Positions 9,389 through 18,523 of a DNA stretch of 64,000 bases are shown here, piece by piece. The translations under genes and the position numbers were made by a program. Origin of the DNA: Microbacterium sp. 11MF (GTDB lineage: Bacteria > Actinomycetota > Actinomycetes > Actinomycetales > Microbacteriaceae); NCBI RefSeq assembly GCF_000383475.1, contig NZ_KB911460.1:124001-188000 (forward strand), given 5' to 3'. The notes under the pieces were generated by a model. It saw nothing but the letters and a program-made list of their open reading frames with translations, had not been told where the DNA came from and did no database searches. Numbering within the stretch: position 1 is the first letter of the stretch; each line of letters starts with the position of its first letter.

Positions 9389-10663
9389 GTGAACGCACGC
9401 GCCCTGCGCCGCGTCGGTCTGATCGCCGGCGTCGCCACCACTTCCGCTCTCGTCCTCGCCGGCTGCGCCGGCGGCGGCGACCAGGGCGGCACCGGAGCCG
9501 AAGGCGAGAAGGTCACGCTGACCATCGCGACCTTCAACAACTTCGGCTACACCGACGAGTTCCTCCAGAAGTACGAGGACGCCAACCCGGGCGTCACGAT
9601 CGTCCACAACAAGGCGGCCGAGTCCGGCGACGCCCGTAAGAACTTCTTCCAGAAGCTCGGCAAGGGCGGGCTCGCCGACATCGAGGCCGTCGAGGTCGAC
9701 TGGCTCAGCGAGGCCATGCAGTACTCCGACCTGCTCGCTCCCGTCCCCGACGACCTCAAGGGTCGTTGGCTCGACTGGAAGGAGAAGGCGGCGACGGACC
9801 CCGAGGGCAACCTCATCGGCTACGGAACCGACATCGGTCCGCAGGCGATCTGCTACCGCTCCGACCTCTTCGAGGCAGCCGGCCTCCCGTCCGAGCCGGC
9901 CGAGGTCGAGGCGCTGTTCGACGGCGACTGGAACAACTACTTCGACGTCGCCGACAAGTACCGCGAAGCATCGGGCAAGTCGATGATCGACTCGGCGAAC
10001 TCGGTCCTGCAGGGCATCGTCAACCAGATCGAGTACACCTACGACAAGCCCGACGGCTCCGTCATCGCCACCTCGAACCCCGAGATCGCCGACGCGTACA
10101 AGAGCGTCATCGAGCGCGCCGTCCCCAACTCCGCGTACTCCGCTCAGTGGGGCGACGACTGGATCGCGTCCTTCCAGGGCGACGACTTCGCGACCGTGCT
10201 GTGCCCCGGCTGGATGCAGGGCATCATCTCGGGCTACGCACCCGACCAGAAGAACTGGAAGATCGCCAACACGTTCCCGAACGGCGGCGGCAACTGGGGC
10301 GGTTCGTACCTGACCATCCCGGCCAACGGAAAGCACGTCGAGGAAGCGCAGAAGCTCGCCGCGTGGCTGTCCGCACCGGAGCAGCAGGTCGAGGCGTTCG
10401 TGAACGTCGGAGCCTTCCCGAGCCAGGTCGACGCGTACGAGAACGCAGACCTGCAGGGGTACGTGAACGACTACTACAACGGTGCGAAGACCGGCGAGAT
10501 CGGTGCCGACCGCGCCGAGGCCGTCACGGTCCTCCCGTTCAAGAGCGCGAATTACTTCAAGTACCACGACGCGCTGCAGAACGCCGTGAACCGCGTCTTC
10601 GACAAGTCGGAGTCCGAGGATGCCGCGTGGAAGACCTGGGTCGCCGAGGTCGAGGCCTTCTGA
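9389..10663 (+). CDS. cebE: Sugar ABC transporter substrate-binding lipoprotein (cellobiose, CebE-like)
   Basis: 424 residues. A lipoprotein signal peptide is clear: basic MNARALRR, a hydrophobic core, and the lipobox LAGC with Cys26. The rest is a cluster-B/D type solute-binding protein that delivers an oligosaccharide to the CebF/CebG permease. The start GTG 9389 is preceded by AAAGGAG (9376-9382) at 6-nt spacing. It is the first gene of the operon, directly behind the triple CebR-type operator, followed by two permeases, a GH1 beta-glucosidase and a LacI regulator. The assignment to cellobiose or cello-oligosaccharides comes from the operator and neighbours. No dedicated ATPase is encoded here, so a shared MsiK-type ATPase elsewhere is expected. 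Confidence 0.88.
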   Translation: MNARALRRVGLIAGVATTSALVLAGCAGGGDQGGTGAEGEKVTLTIATFNNFGYTDEFLQKYEDANPGVTIVHNKAAESGDARKNFFQKLGKGGLADIEAVEVDWLSEAMQYSDLLAPVPDDLKGRWLDWKEKAATDPEGNLIGYGTDIGPQAICYRSDLFEAAGLPSEPAEVEALFDGDWNNYFDVADKYREASGKSMIDSANSVLQGIVNQIEYTYDKPDGSVIATSNPEIADAYKSVIERAVPNSAYSAQWGDDWIASFQGDDFATVLCPGWMQGIISGYAPDQKNWKIANTFPNGGGNWGGSYLTIPANGKHVEEAQKLAAWLSAPEQQVEAFVNVGAFPSQVDAYENADLQGYVNDYYNGAKTGEIGADRAEAVTVLPFKSANYFKYHDALQNAVNRVFDKSESEDAAWKTWVAEVEAF

Positions 10664-10676
10664 TCCGTCCCTGACC

Positions 10677-10711
10677 GGGATGCCGGCCGCGCTTGCGGCG
10701 GCCGGCATCCC
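10677..10711 (+). terminator. Intercistronic hairpin between cebE and cebF
   Basis: GGGATGCCGGCCGC (10677-10690) and GCGGCCGGCATCCC (10698-10711) form a perfect 14-bp stem with a 7-nt loop, starting 14 nt after the cebE stop. There is no U-tract. It could act as a partial terminator or as a 3' mRNA stabiliser; either would give more binding protein than permease, as is common in ABC operons. Confidence 0.75.
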
Positions 10712-10741
10712 CCCACCGCTCGACCACGACGGAGACGCCAC

Positions 10742-11770
10742 GTGACCACCACCGACATCCGACCACAGACCCCCGTGGAGGACCGCCCGGCCGCCGGGGG
10801 TCGTCCGATCCGTGTGCTCTCGTTCCGCCAGCGGCTGAGCCGGTGGGACGTGAAGGTCTCGCCCTACCTCTACATCTCGCCGTTCTTCATCCTGTTCGCG
10901 ATCGTGGGCCTGTTCCCGATCGGGTTCACCGCCGTGATCTCGTTCCAGGAGTGGGACCTGATCCGCAACTCCGGCACCTTCGTCGGGTTCGATCAGTACG
11001 CCTGGATCTTGAACGACCCGAAGTTCTGGGTCGCCCTCCGCAACACCTTCAGCATCTTCCTGCTCTCGACCGTCCCCCAGCTGCTGCTCGCGGTGTTCAT
11101 CGCCGCGATGCTCGACCGCAACATCCGCGCCAAGACGTTCTGGCGGATGAGCGTGCTGCTCCCGTTCGTCATGGCCCCCGTCGCCGTCGCCCTGATCTTC
11201 AGCAACATGTTCGGCGACGTCCACGGCCTCGTGAACAACGCGCTGAGCACCATCGGGCTCGACCCGATCGCCTGGCACAAGGACCCGTTCTGGAGCCACG
11301 TCGCGATCGCCACCATGGTCAACTTCCGCTGGACCGGCTACAACGCCCTCATCCTCCTGGCGGCCATGCAGGCGGTGCCGCGCGAGTACTACGAGGCGGC
11401 CACGGTCGACGGCGCCGGCGCGTTCCGCCAGTTCGTCAGCATCACGCTGCCCTCGCTCCGCCCGACCCTCATCTTCGTGATCATCACCTCGACGATCGGC
11501 GGTCTGCAGATCTTCGACGAGCCGCGCATGTTCGACAACACCGGCGAGGGCGGACCCGCCCAGCAGTGGCTGACGATCACGCTGTACCTCTACAACATCG
11601 GCTGGGGCGAGTTCAATTTCGGCCGCGCCGCCGCACTTGCGTGGATCCTCTTCATCATCATCGTGGTGATCGGTCTCGCGAACCTCCTCATCACCCGCCG
11701 CCTCGTCCGCGACGAGGGCGGCCGTGGCGTGAGAACGCCCCGCCGCGCACGGAAGGACACCGCACGATGA
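10742..11770 (+). CDS. cebF: Sugar ABC transporter permease (MalF/CebF-like)
   Basis: 342 residues with six expected membrane helices. After a polar N-terminal tail of about 35 residues, the first helix is ISPFFILFAIVGLFPIGFTA. The cytoplasmic EAA loop that contacts the ATPase is at about residue 215 (EYYEAATVDGAGAFRQF). It forms a heterodimer with the next protein in the membrane. The start is GTG 10742, after GGAGACGCCAC. Its TGA overlaps the next ATG (ATGA), so CebF and CebG are made in step. Confidence 0.9.
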   Translation: MTTTDIRPQTPVEDRPAAGGRPIRVLSFRQRLSRWDVKVSPYLYISPFFILFAIVGLFPIGFTAVISFQEWDLIRNSGTFVGFDQYAWILNDPKFWVALRNTFSIFLLSTVPQLLLAVFIAAMLDRNIRAKTFWRMSVLLPFVMAPVAVALIFSNMFGDVHGLVNNALSTIGLDPIAWHKDPFWSHVAIATMVNFRWTGYNALILLAAMQAVPREYYEAATVDGAGAFRQFVSITLPSLRPTLIFVIITSTIGGLQIFDEPRMFDNTGEGGPAQQWLTITLYLYNIGWGEFNFGRAAALAWILFIIIVVIGLANLLITRRLVRDEGGRGVRTPRRARKDTAR

Positions 11771-12684
11771 CCACCGTCAGCGAGCCGCCCCTGGCCATCG
11801 TCGAAGAGAACATCCCGAACGCCGCCCGCCGTCGGCGCGGGGAGCGCACCACCCGCATCCGCGGCGTCCGTGCCGGCTTCTGGGTCTACGTCGGGCTCGG
11901 CGTCGTCGCCGTGTCGGCGATCTTCCCCTACTACTGGTCGTTCCTCATCGGCTCGGGCGACCAGTTCACGATCAACGACCCGAACATGTCGTGGATCCCC
12001 GGCGCGAACTTCGTGACGAATGCCCTCTCGGTCATGAACGACCCGGCCGTCAACTTCTGGCTGGCCCTGTGGAACTCGGTCTTCAGCTCGACGCTGATCG
12101 CGGCATCCGTCGTCGTCTTCTCGACGCTCGCAGGCTGGGCGTTCGCGAAGCTGCGCTTCCGCGGCAGCAAGTTCCTGCTCGCCTTCGTCGTGGCCACCAT
12201 GGCCGTTCCGATGCAGCTGGGCGTCGTGCCGTTGTACATCCTGTTCGCCGACCTCGGCTGGACCGGCACCATCGGCGCGATCATCATCCCGGCCCTCACA
12301 AGCGCCTTCGGCGTGTTCTGGATGACCCAGTACATCGGCCAGACGGTGCCCGATGAGCTCATCGAGGCGGCCCGTGTCGACGGCGCGAGTCAGATCCGCA
12401 CCTTCTGGACGGTCGGTGTCACCGCGGCGCGGCCCGCTGCGGCCATGCTCTTCCTCTTCACCTTCGTCGGTGCGTGGAACCAGTTCTTCTGGCCGTTCAT
12501 CGTGCTCGACCGGCAGAGCCCGACCCTCCCGGTCGCGCTGTCGCTCCTGCAGGCGAACTACTTCGTCGACTACTCGATCGTCCTCGCCGGTGTCCTGCTG
12601 GCCACCGTGCCGCTGATCCTGCTGTTCGTCTTCGCCGGCAAGCAGCTCGTCAGCGGCATCATGGCCGGCGCGGTCAAGGGCTGA
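11767..12684 (+). CDS. cebG: Sugar ABC transporter permease (MalG/CebG-like)
   Basis: 305 residues, the partner permease. The first membrane helix starts near residue 40 (FWVYVGLGVVAVSAIFPYYW), and the EAA loop reads DELIEAARVDGASQIRTFW. It ends with LVSGIMAGAVKG, a C-terminus typical of MalG-family proteins. The ATG (11767) is chosen because it overlaps the stop of cebF and gives a normal length; the open frame further upstream is a shadow. bglC follows after a 10-nt gap. Confidence 0.92.
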   Translation: MTTVSEPPLAIVEENIPNAARRRRGERTTRIRGVRAGFWVYVGLGVVAVSAIFPYYWSFLIGSGDQFTINDPNMSWIPGANFVTNALSVMNDPAVNFWLALWNSVFSSTLIAASVVVFSTLAGWAFAKLRFRGSKFLLAFVVATMAVPMQLGVVPLYILFADLGWTGTIGAIIIPALTSAFGVFWMTQYIGQTVPDELIEAARVDGASQIRTFWTVGVTAARPAAAMLFLFTFVGAWNQFFWPFIVLDRQSPTLPVALSLLQANYFVDYSIVLAGVLLATVPLILLFVFAGKQLVSGIMAGAVKG

Positions 12685-12694
12685 GGGTCATCCC

Positions 12695-14173
12695 GTGAAC
12701 GTGCTTTCGCAGGAGTACTCTGCCCCCGTGCCCGCTCGAATCCCGCGTCCCTTCCCGACCGACTTCCTCTTCGGAGCGGCGACCGCCGCGTACCAGATCG
12801 AAGGAGCCGCCTTCGAAGACGGTCGTACCGCGTCGATCTGGGACGCGTTCAGCCGTGTCCCGGGCGCGGTCATCGGCGCCGACAACGGCGACGTCGCCTG
12901 CGATCACTACCACCGCTACCGGGGCGACGTCGCCCTCATGAAGGAGCTCGGCCTCGACACGTATCGGTTCTCGACGTCATGGTCGCGCGTGCGTCCCGAC
13001 GGCGGCCCGGTCAACCCGAAGGGCATCGACTTCTACGAGCGTCTCGTCGACGAGCTCATGGGCGCGGGCATCCGTCCCTGGCTCACTCTCTACCACTGGG
13101 ATCTGCCGCAGGCTCTCGAGGAGCAGGGCGGGTGGACGGCGCGCGAGACGAGCGAGCGGTTCGCCGAGTACGCGCTGACGGTGCACGACGCCCTCGGGGA
13201 TCGCGTCACCGATTGGACGACCCTGAACGAGCCGTGGTGCTCGTCGTTCCTCAGTTACACGGGCGGGATCCACGCCCCCGGCCGGTTCAGCATCGGTGAC
13301 GGGATGCTGGCATCCCACCACCTGCTGCGCGGACACGGTCTCGTGGTCGAGGAGCTGCGCCGCCGCGACCCCGCGCTGAACCTCGGCATCACGCTGAACC
13401 TCACGGTCGCCGAGGCGGCCGATCCGGCGAAGGCCGAGGACGTCGACGCCGCACGCCGCATCGACGGCCAGTTCAACCGCTGGTTCCTCGACCCGATCTT
13501 CCGGGGGAGCTACCCGGCCGACATCGTCGAGAACATCCGCGCCGTCGACCCCGAGGCCGTCGCGCGGTTCGAGGCATCCGTCCATCACGGCGACCTCGAG
13601 ACGATCTCGAAGCCGCTCGACGTGCTGGGCGTCAACTACTACCACGGCGAGTTCGTCGGCGGCACGGCCCCGGCCGACCCGCCGCTGCCCGGCGATGCGC
13701 CGACCGACCGCGTGGTGGGTTCGCCGTGGCCGGCGGGCGACGGCATCCACTGGTACGAGCGCGGACTGCCTCGCACGGCGATGCACTGGGAGGTGCAGCC
13801 CGCAGGGCTCACGGTGCTGCTCGAGCGGGTCTGGGACGAGTACGCGAAGGATGCCGGTACCGCCCTGTTCGTGACCGAGAACGGCGCGGCCTACGACGAC
13901 GAGAGGGTCGTCGAGGGCGGCGAGGTCCGGGTGCACGACGCGGACCGCGTCGAGTTCCTGCGCGGCCACCTCGCGGCGATCCTCGACGCCGCCGATGCCG
14001 GCGTCGACGTGCGCGGCTACTTCTACTGGTCGCTCATGGACAACTTCGAGTGGGCGTGGGGGTACGACAAGAGGTTCGGGCTGATCCGGGTCGACTACGC
14101 CACGCAGGAGCGGACGTTCAAGGACAGTGCTCTGGAGTATCGTCGGGTCATCGCTGCCCGAGCGATCGAATGA
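12695..14173 (+). CDS. bglC: GH1 beta-glucosidase
   Basis: 492 residues, a typical single-domain family 1 glycosidase. It cleaves imported cellobiose to glucose in the cytoplasm. The acid/base Glu179 sits in TLNEPW and the nucleophile Glu395 in FVTENGA; the N-terminal FPTDFLFGAATAAYQIEGA is the GH1 signature. Two starts are possible. GTG 12695 has a GAGGG ribosome binding site 7 nt upstream and follows cebG closely. GTG 12728 is 6 nt after TACTCT (12716-12721) and would be leaderless, giving a protein that begins at PARIPRPFP; an internal promoter may exist. The TGA overlaps the ATG of the regulator gene. Confidence 0.95.
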   Translation: MNVLSQEYSAPVPARIPRPFPTDFLFGAATAAYQIEGAAFEDGRTASIWDAFSRVPGAVIGADNGDVACDHYHRYRGDVALMKELGLDTYRFSTSWSRVRPDGGPVNPKGIDFYERLVDELMGAGIRPWLTLYHWDLPQALEEQGGWTARETSERFAEYALTVHDALGDRVTDWTTLNEPWCSSFLSYTGGIHAPGRFSIGDGMLASHHLLRGHGLVVEELRRRDPALNLGITLNLTVAEAADPAKAEDVDAARRIDGQFNRWFLDPIFRGSYPADIVENIRAVDPEAVARFEASVHHGDLETISKPLDVLGVNYYHGEFVGGTAPADPPLPGDAPTDRVVGSPWPAGDGIHWYERGLPRTAMHWEVQPAGLTVLLERVWDEYAKDAGTALFVTENGAAYDDERVVEGGEVRVHDADRVEFLRGHLAAILDAADAGVDVRGYFYWSLMDNFEWAWGYDKRFGLIRVDYATQERTFKDSALEYRRVIAARAIE

Positions 14174-15204
14174 CAGCACTCTCCGAGGTGGCCGTGCCCG
14201 ATACCCTTCACTCTCCGGTGACGATCGAAGAAGTCGCCGCGGCAGCGGGGGTCTCCCGGTCCACCGTCTCGCGCGTCGTCAACGGGTCGACGGCCGTCAG
14301 CCCCGCCGCGCTCGAGGCCGTCCGCCGTGCGATCGACGAGCTCAACTACGTGCCCAACCGCGCGGCGCGGTCGCTGGCGAGCCGCGCGACGATGGCGATC
14401 GCCCTCGTCGTCCCCGAGGACACGACCCGGTTCTTCGGGGACCCGTTCTTCGCGGCCATCGTGACCGGCATCAACAAGCGCGTCTCGAAGTCGGACTACG
14501 TCCTCAACCTGATCATCGCGAGCGATGATCCGAACGACAAGGCGACGGAGTACCTCCGCAGCGGCGCCGTCGACGGCGCGATCATCGTCTCGCACCACAC
14601 GAGCGACGCCTTCATCGACCGGATCGCCGCGGCCGTGCCCGTCGTCTACGGCGGCCGTCCTGTGCGGGAGCGGGAGCGGGACTACTACGTCGACGTCGAC
14701 AACGTCGAGGGTGGCCGGCTCGCGACGCAGCACCTGCTCGACCAAGGCCGCACCCGCCTCGCGACGATCACCGGCCCCACGACGATGCCCGGCGGCATCG
14801 ACCGTCTGACGGGCTTCCTCGAAGCGCTGGATGCCGCGGGCCTCGCGCCCGTCGCGGTCGAGGACGGCGACTTCACCGCCGCGGCGGGGGCTGCGGCCGT
14901 CCGGCGGATCCTCGACTCCGGTGCGGCGTTCGACGGCCTCTTCGCGGCGAGCGATCTCATGGCGCGGGGGATCCTCGTCGAGCTCGCTCGTGCGGGACTC
15001 CGCGTTCCCGAGGACGTCGCGATCGTCGGGTACGACGATTCGCCGGTCGCCACGTCGGTCTCACCGACCCTGACGACGGTGCGGCAGCCGTCGCTCCAGC
15101 AGGGCGAGGTCATGGCGGACGTGCTGCTGACCTTGTTGGCGGGCGGTCTCCCGCCGCGCGAGACGCTGCTCGAGACGCAGCTCGTGGTGCGCGAGTCCGC
15201 CTGA
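14170..15204 (+). CDS. cebR: LacI family regulator, CebR-like
   Basis: 344 residues. The helix-turn-helix VTIEEVAAAAGVSRSTVSRV begins near residue 17, followed by the hinge helix (SPAALEAVRRAIDELNYVPN) and a sugar-binding core with the typical FAASDLMARGILVELARAGL stretch. The ATG overlaps the bglC stop (ATGA), making it the fifth gene of the operon. In Streptomyces cebR is transcribed apart from cebEFG-bglC; here it is the last gene and would be controlled with the operon. Three boxes matching the CebR/CelR consensus upstream of cebE are the likely targets, with cellobiose as the probable inducer. Confidence 0.88.
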   Translation: MTALSEVAVPDTLHSPVTIEEVAAAAGVSRSTVSRVVNGSTAVSPAALEAVRRAIDELNYVPNRAARSLASRATMAIALVVPEDTTRFFGDPFFAAIVTGINKRVSKSDYVLNLIIASDDPNDKATEYLRSGAVDGAIIVSHHTSDAFIDRIAAAVPVVYGGRPVRERERDYYVDVDNVEGGRLATQHLLDQGRTRLATITGPTTMPGGIDRLTGFLEALDAAGLAPVAVEDGDFTAAAGAAAVRRILDSGAAFDGLFAASDLMARGILVELARAGLRVPEDVAIVGYDDSPVATSVSPTLTTVRQPSLQQGEVMADVLLTLLAGGLPPRETLLETQLVVRESA

Positions 15205-15241
15205 GGGTTCCTGCGCCGCGCGCGCGGGCTGGTGCGTCGGT

Positions 15242-16114
15242 TTACCGGACGGCGGCGTGGAGGACGTTGCGCCACGGGTCGGTGAACGACACCGTGCGTC
15301 CGTCGTCGGCGATCTGCACGCCGTGGTGGCTCAAGCGCTCGCGGAGCTCACCGAGGCTGTCCTGATCGGGCAGGGCCAGGTCGACCCGGCCGAGGCCGAG
15401 GGCGGGCATCCTCGGCCCGGCGCCGCGGGAGTTCCAGACGTTCATCGCCATGTGGTGGTGGTAGCCGCCCGCGCTCACGAAGAGCGCTGAGCCGCCGAGC
15501 TCGGCCGTCACGTCGAAACCGAGCGCGTCGACGTAGAACTCTCGCGCGGTCCGCACGTCACCGACCGAGAGGTGGACGTGACCGACGGATGCCGCATCAT
15601 CGGCGCTCGCGCCCTGGGCCGCGGCATCCGTCAGATGTTCACGGAGGAACGCGTTGGGGTCGAGGTAGAGGGTGTCCATCTCGACCTGGCCGTGGGTCCA
15701 CGACCAGGCGGTGCGTTCGCGGTCCCAGTAGAGCTCGATGCCGTTGCCCTCGGGGTCGGTGGCGTAGAACGCCTGGCTCACGAGGTGGTCGGCGCTGCCG
15801 GTGAACGACTGCGGAGCGTGCTGCGCGAGCGAGAACAGCGCGGCGGCCAGCGCCGTCTGCGACTCGAAGAGGATCGCGGTGTGGAACAGGCCCGCGGCGC
15901 CGGCGGGTGCGTGGCGGAGCGCCGGCTCGTGGCGGAGGACGACGATCGGGCGCCCGGCGCGGCCCAGCGTGACGGTGTCGCCCGCCGCGTCGAGCACCGC
16001 GAGCGTGACGACGTCACGGTAGTACCGCGTCATCCCGTCGAGGTCGCCGACGAGCAAGGTGACCGCGCCCATCGAGGTGGTGGGGGCGAGCCGGTCGAGC
16101 GCGGACGTATTCAT
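15242..16114 (-). CDS. VOC family dioxygenase-like protein (two glyoxalase modules)
   Basis: 290 residues from ATG 16114. Two vicinal-oxygen-chelate modules are visible: GAVTLLVGDLDGMTRYYRDV near the N-terminus and GHVHLSVGDVRTAREFYVDA in the second half. Possible metal ligands include the His in GHVHLSV and the Glu in GNGIELYWDR. The layout (two modules, about 290 residues) matches CatE-type catechol-2,3-dioxygenase-like proteins, but substrate and activity are unknown. A TTG 12 nt upstream is also in frame; I prefer the ATG. It lies 38 bp after the NCS2 permease gene on the same strand. Confidence 0.8.
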   Translation of the reverse strand: MNTSALDRLAPTTSMGAVTLLVGDLDGMTRYYRDVVTLAVLDAAGDTVTLGRAGRPIVVLRHEPALRHAPAGAAGLFHTAILFESQTALAAALFSLAQHAPQSFTGSADHLVSQAFYATDPEGNGIELYWDRERTAWSWTHGQVEMDTLYLDPNAFLREHLTDAAAQGASADDAASVGHVHLSVGDVRTAREFYVDALGFDVTAELGGSALFVSAGGYHHHMAMNVWNSRGAGPRMPALGLGRVDLALPDQDSLGELRERLSHHGVQIADDGRTVSFTDPWRNVLHAAVR

Positions 16115-16121
16115 GTGAATA
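16108..16121. promoter_or_regulatory. Inverted repeat over the VOC gene start
   Basis: TATTCA-TG-TGAATA has perfect 6-bp arms and covers the ATG at 16112-16114. It is AT-rich, unlike its surroundings. It might be an operator for an ArsR- or MarR-type regulator, or chance; no regulator gene is adjacent. Confidence 0.35.
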
Positions 16122-16152
16122 TGCAACGCGGCCGCGCCCGACGTTGTTCCCG

Positions 16153-17511
16153 TCAGTCCGGGTCGCCGCCGAGCTGTCCGATCGGGACGATGGGACCGCC
16201 GTCATCCGCTCCGGTCTTGCGGGCCCGGGCGATCGCATTGCCGGCGTGATAGATCACGAGCGCTGCCACGGTACCGAGGACGATACCGCCGAACTGCAGC
16301 TGACCGAGGTCCATCGTGAAGTTCGCGATCGCGATGACGAAGGCGACCGCGACCGTGTACTGGTTGACCGGGCGCGAGAAGTCGACCTGGTTGTCGACCC
16401 AGATCTTGATGCCGATGACGCCGATGAGGCCGTAGAGCGCCGTCGTGACGCCGCCGATCACGCCGCTCGGGATCGTGAAGAGCACAGCACCGACGACGGG
16501 CGAGAACGACAGCAGCACGGCGATGATGCCGGCCACCCAGTACGCCGCCGTCGAGTAGATGCGGGTCGCGGCCATGACGCCGATGTTCTCGCCGTAGGTG
16601 GTCGTGCCCGAGCCGCCGAACGCGCCGGCGAGGGTCGTCGCAAGGCCGTCGGCGAGAAGGGCGCGGCCGGTCCGCTTGTTGACCGTGGGGTCGCCGGTCA
16701 TGGTCGCGACGCCGCGCACGTGGCCGACGTTCTCGGCCACGAGGACGAGGACGACGGGCAGGAACATCGGCAGGAGGCCCCACGCGACCGGATCGCCGAA
16801 GGAGGGCAGGTGGAAGGTCGGAAGGCCGATCCACTGCCCCTGGTCGATCAGCGTGGTGACGCCCGAGAAGTCGACTTTGCCCATGATGAGCGCGGCGATG
16901 TAGCCGACGACGACGCCGAGGAAGATCGAGACGCGTCCGAGGATGCCGCGGAACAGCACCGCGAACAGGATGCACGCGACCAGGGTGATGGTCGCGAGCA
17001 CGGCGTCGGTCTTGAAGTTGTTCCACGCGGCCGGCGCGAGGTTGAGACCGATGAGGGCGACGATCGCGCCCGACACGACGGGGGGCATGAGCTTCTCGAG
17101 CCACCGCGTTCCCGTCGCCTGCACGAGGAAGCCGATGCCGGCGAGCAGGATGCCGGCGACGAACACGCCGACGAGCGCCTGGCCGATCTGCTCCGGGCTG
17201 TCGAGCGGCTTGCCCTGGCCCGGGCCGAAGGCGGTGATCGGCGCGATGAACGCGAACGACGAGCCGAGGTAGCTGGGCAGTTTGTTGCGCGTGAGGAGCA
17301 GGAACAGGAGCGTGCCGAGTCCCGAGAACAGCAGCGTCGTGCTGACGGGGAACCCGGTCAGCAGCGGCACCAGGAACGTCGCGCCGAACATGGCCACGAC
17401 GTGCTGTGCGCCGATCGCGATCGTGCTGCCCCAGCCGAGACGCTCGCTCGGGGTGACGACGGCTCCGGGGGCGACGCGGCGTCCGTCGCCGTGAAGGGTC
17501 CAGATGGGCAT
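16153..17511 (-). CDS. NCS2 family nucleobase permease (uracil/xanthine type)
   Basis: 452 residues and about 14 hydrophobic segments, the normal NCS2 design. Family features include GAQHVVAMFGATFLVPLLTG near residue 33 and the SSFAFIAPI segment. Substrate is probably uracil, xanthine or another nucleobase taken up with protons; apt and purine genes nearby fit salvage but do not decide it. A GAGGAG ribosome binding site precedes the ATG. purC lies upstream on the same strand with 78 bp between them, so a separate promoter is possible. Confidence 0.88.
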   Translation of the reverse strand: MPIWTLHGDGRRVAPGAVVTPSERLGWGSTIAIGAQHVVAMFGATFLVPLLTGFPVSTTLLFSGLGTLLFLLLTRNKLPSYLGSSFAFIAPITAFGPGQGKPLDSPEQIGQALVGVFVAGILLAGIGFLVQATGTRWLEKLMPPVVSGAIVALIGLNLAPAAWNNFKTDAVLATITLVACILFAVLFRGILGRVSIFLGVVVGYIAALIMGKVDFSGVTTLIDQGQWIGLPTFHLPSFGDPVAWGLLPMFLPVVLVLVAENVGHVRGVATMTGDPTVNKRTGRALLADGLATTLAGAFGGSGTTTYGENIGVMAATRIYSTAAYWVAGIIAVLLSFSPVVGAVLFTIPSGVIGGVTTALYGLIGVIGIKIWVDNQVDFSRPVNQYTVAVAFVIAIANFTMDLGQLQFGGIVLGTVAALVIYHAGNAIARARKTGADDGGPIVPIGQLGGDPD

Positions 17512-17589
17512 GCGCGTGCTCCTCAGATGGTGGGGGATGCCTGGGGTCAGGCTACCTGGGAGCAGGCTGTACGTGCGGGAGCGACGCTG

Positions 17590-18477
17590 TCAGGACGTGA
17601 GGCGTTCCAGGAGTTCGCGATACTTGGCCGCGGTCTGCTCGACGACGTCGGCCGGCACGGCAGGAGGCGTTCCCTCTTTGTTCCAGTTCGCCGCGAGCCA
17701 GTCGCGGACGATCTGCTTGTCGAAGCTCGCCATGCGTTCGGCCGGCGTCGAGCCGGTGCGCCAGGTCTCGGCATCCCAGTACCGCGACGAGTCGCTCGTG
17801 AGGACCTCGTCGGCGAGGGTGAGGACGCCGTCGGTGTCGTAGCCGAACTCGAACTTCGTGTCGGCGAGGATCAGTCCCTTCGCCTCGGCGAGGGCGGCGG
17901 CGCGGCGGTAGACCTCGAGCGACGCGTCGCGCAGCGCGGCCGCGCGGGTCTCGCCGACGAGCTCGACGCTGCGCTCGAACGAGATGTTCTCGTCGTGCTC
18001 GCCCAGCGGTGCCTTGTACGCGGGGGTGTAGATCGGCTCGGGCAGGCGATCCCCGTTGTGCAGGCCCGACGGGAGCGGGATGCCGCAGACGGTGCCGTCG
18101 GCCTGATACTCGGCCCACCCCGACCCGGTGAGGTACCCGCGGACGACGCACTCGATCGGCTGCATGTCGAGTTCGCGGACCACCATGGCGCGGCCGGCGA
18201 CCTCGGCGGGCGGCTCGACGCCCTCGATCAGGTGATTCGGGATCGGCCGGCCGCCGTCGGCACCCGCGAGCTGCGCGAACCACCACAGGCTCAAGCGCGT
18301 GAGGAGCTCGCCTTTGCCCGGGATGCCGGGGTCGAGCACCTGGTCGAACGCGCTGACGCGGTCACTGGCGACCACCAGCATCCGTCCGTCCGTGCCGTCG
18401 GCGGGGCGGTAGAGGTCCCGGACCTTGCCCGAGTACACGTGGGTCCATCCGGGCAGGGCAGTCGCGGCATCCGTCAC
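17590..18477 (-). CDS. purC: Phosphoribosylaminoimidazole-succinocarboxamide synthase
   Basis: 295 residues. SAICAR synthase joins CAIR with aspartate using ATP in the purine pathway. Diagnostic segments are YSGKVRDLY near the start, SDRVSAFDQVL, and ECVVRGYLTGSGWAEY. I use GTG 18475-18477: it lies 6 nt after GATAAT (minus strand 18489-18484) and places YSGKVRDL at the normal position. No ribosome binding site is present, so the mRNA is probably leaderless. It is divergent from a lipoprotein gene whose own -10 is only 23 bp away, so the two promoters share a short region. Confidence 0.96.
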   Translation of the reverse strand: MTDAATALPGWTHVYSGKVRDLYRPADGTDGRMLVVASDRVSAFDQVLDPGIPGKGELLTRLSLWWFAQLAGADGGRPIPNHLIEGVEPPAEVAGRAMVVRELDMQPIECVVRGYLTGSGWAEYQADGTVCGIPLPSGLHNGDRLPEPIYTPAYKAPLGEHDENISFERSVELVGETRAAALRDASLEVYRRAAALAEAKGLILADTKFEFGYDTDGVLTLADEVLTSDSSRYWDAETWRTGSTPAERMASFDKQIVRDWLAANWNKEGTPPAVPADVVEQTAAKYRELLERLTS

Positions 18478-18523
18478 CCGGCCATTATCGCGGGCGGCGC
18501 GCGCCCGTGCGTACCCTGTCGTC

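Noticed and set aside
13726..14169. Extended N-terminus for the CebR-like regulator
   Set aside because: This stretch overlaps the essential GH1 C-terminus in another frame and has no similarity to any domain; the ATG at 14170 overlaps the bglC stop.
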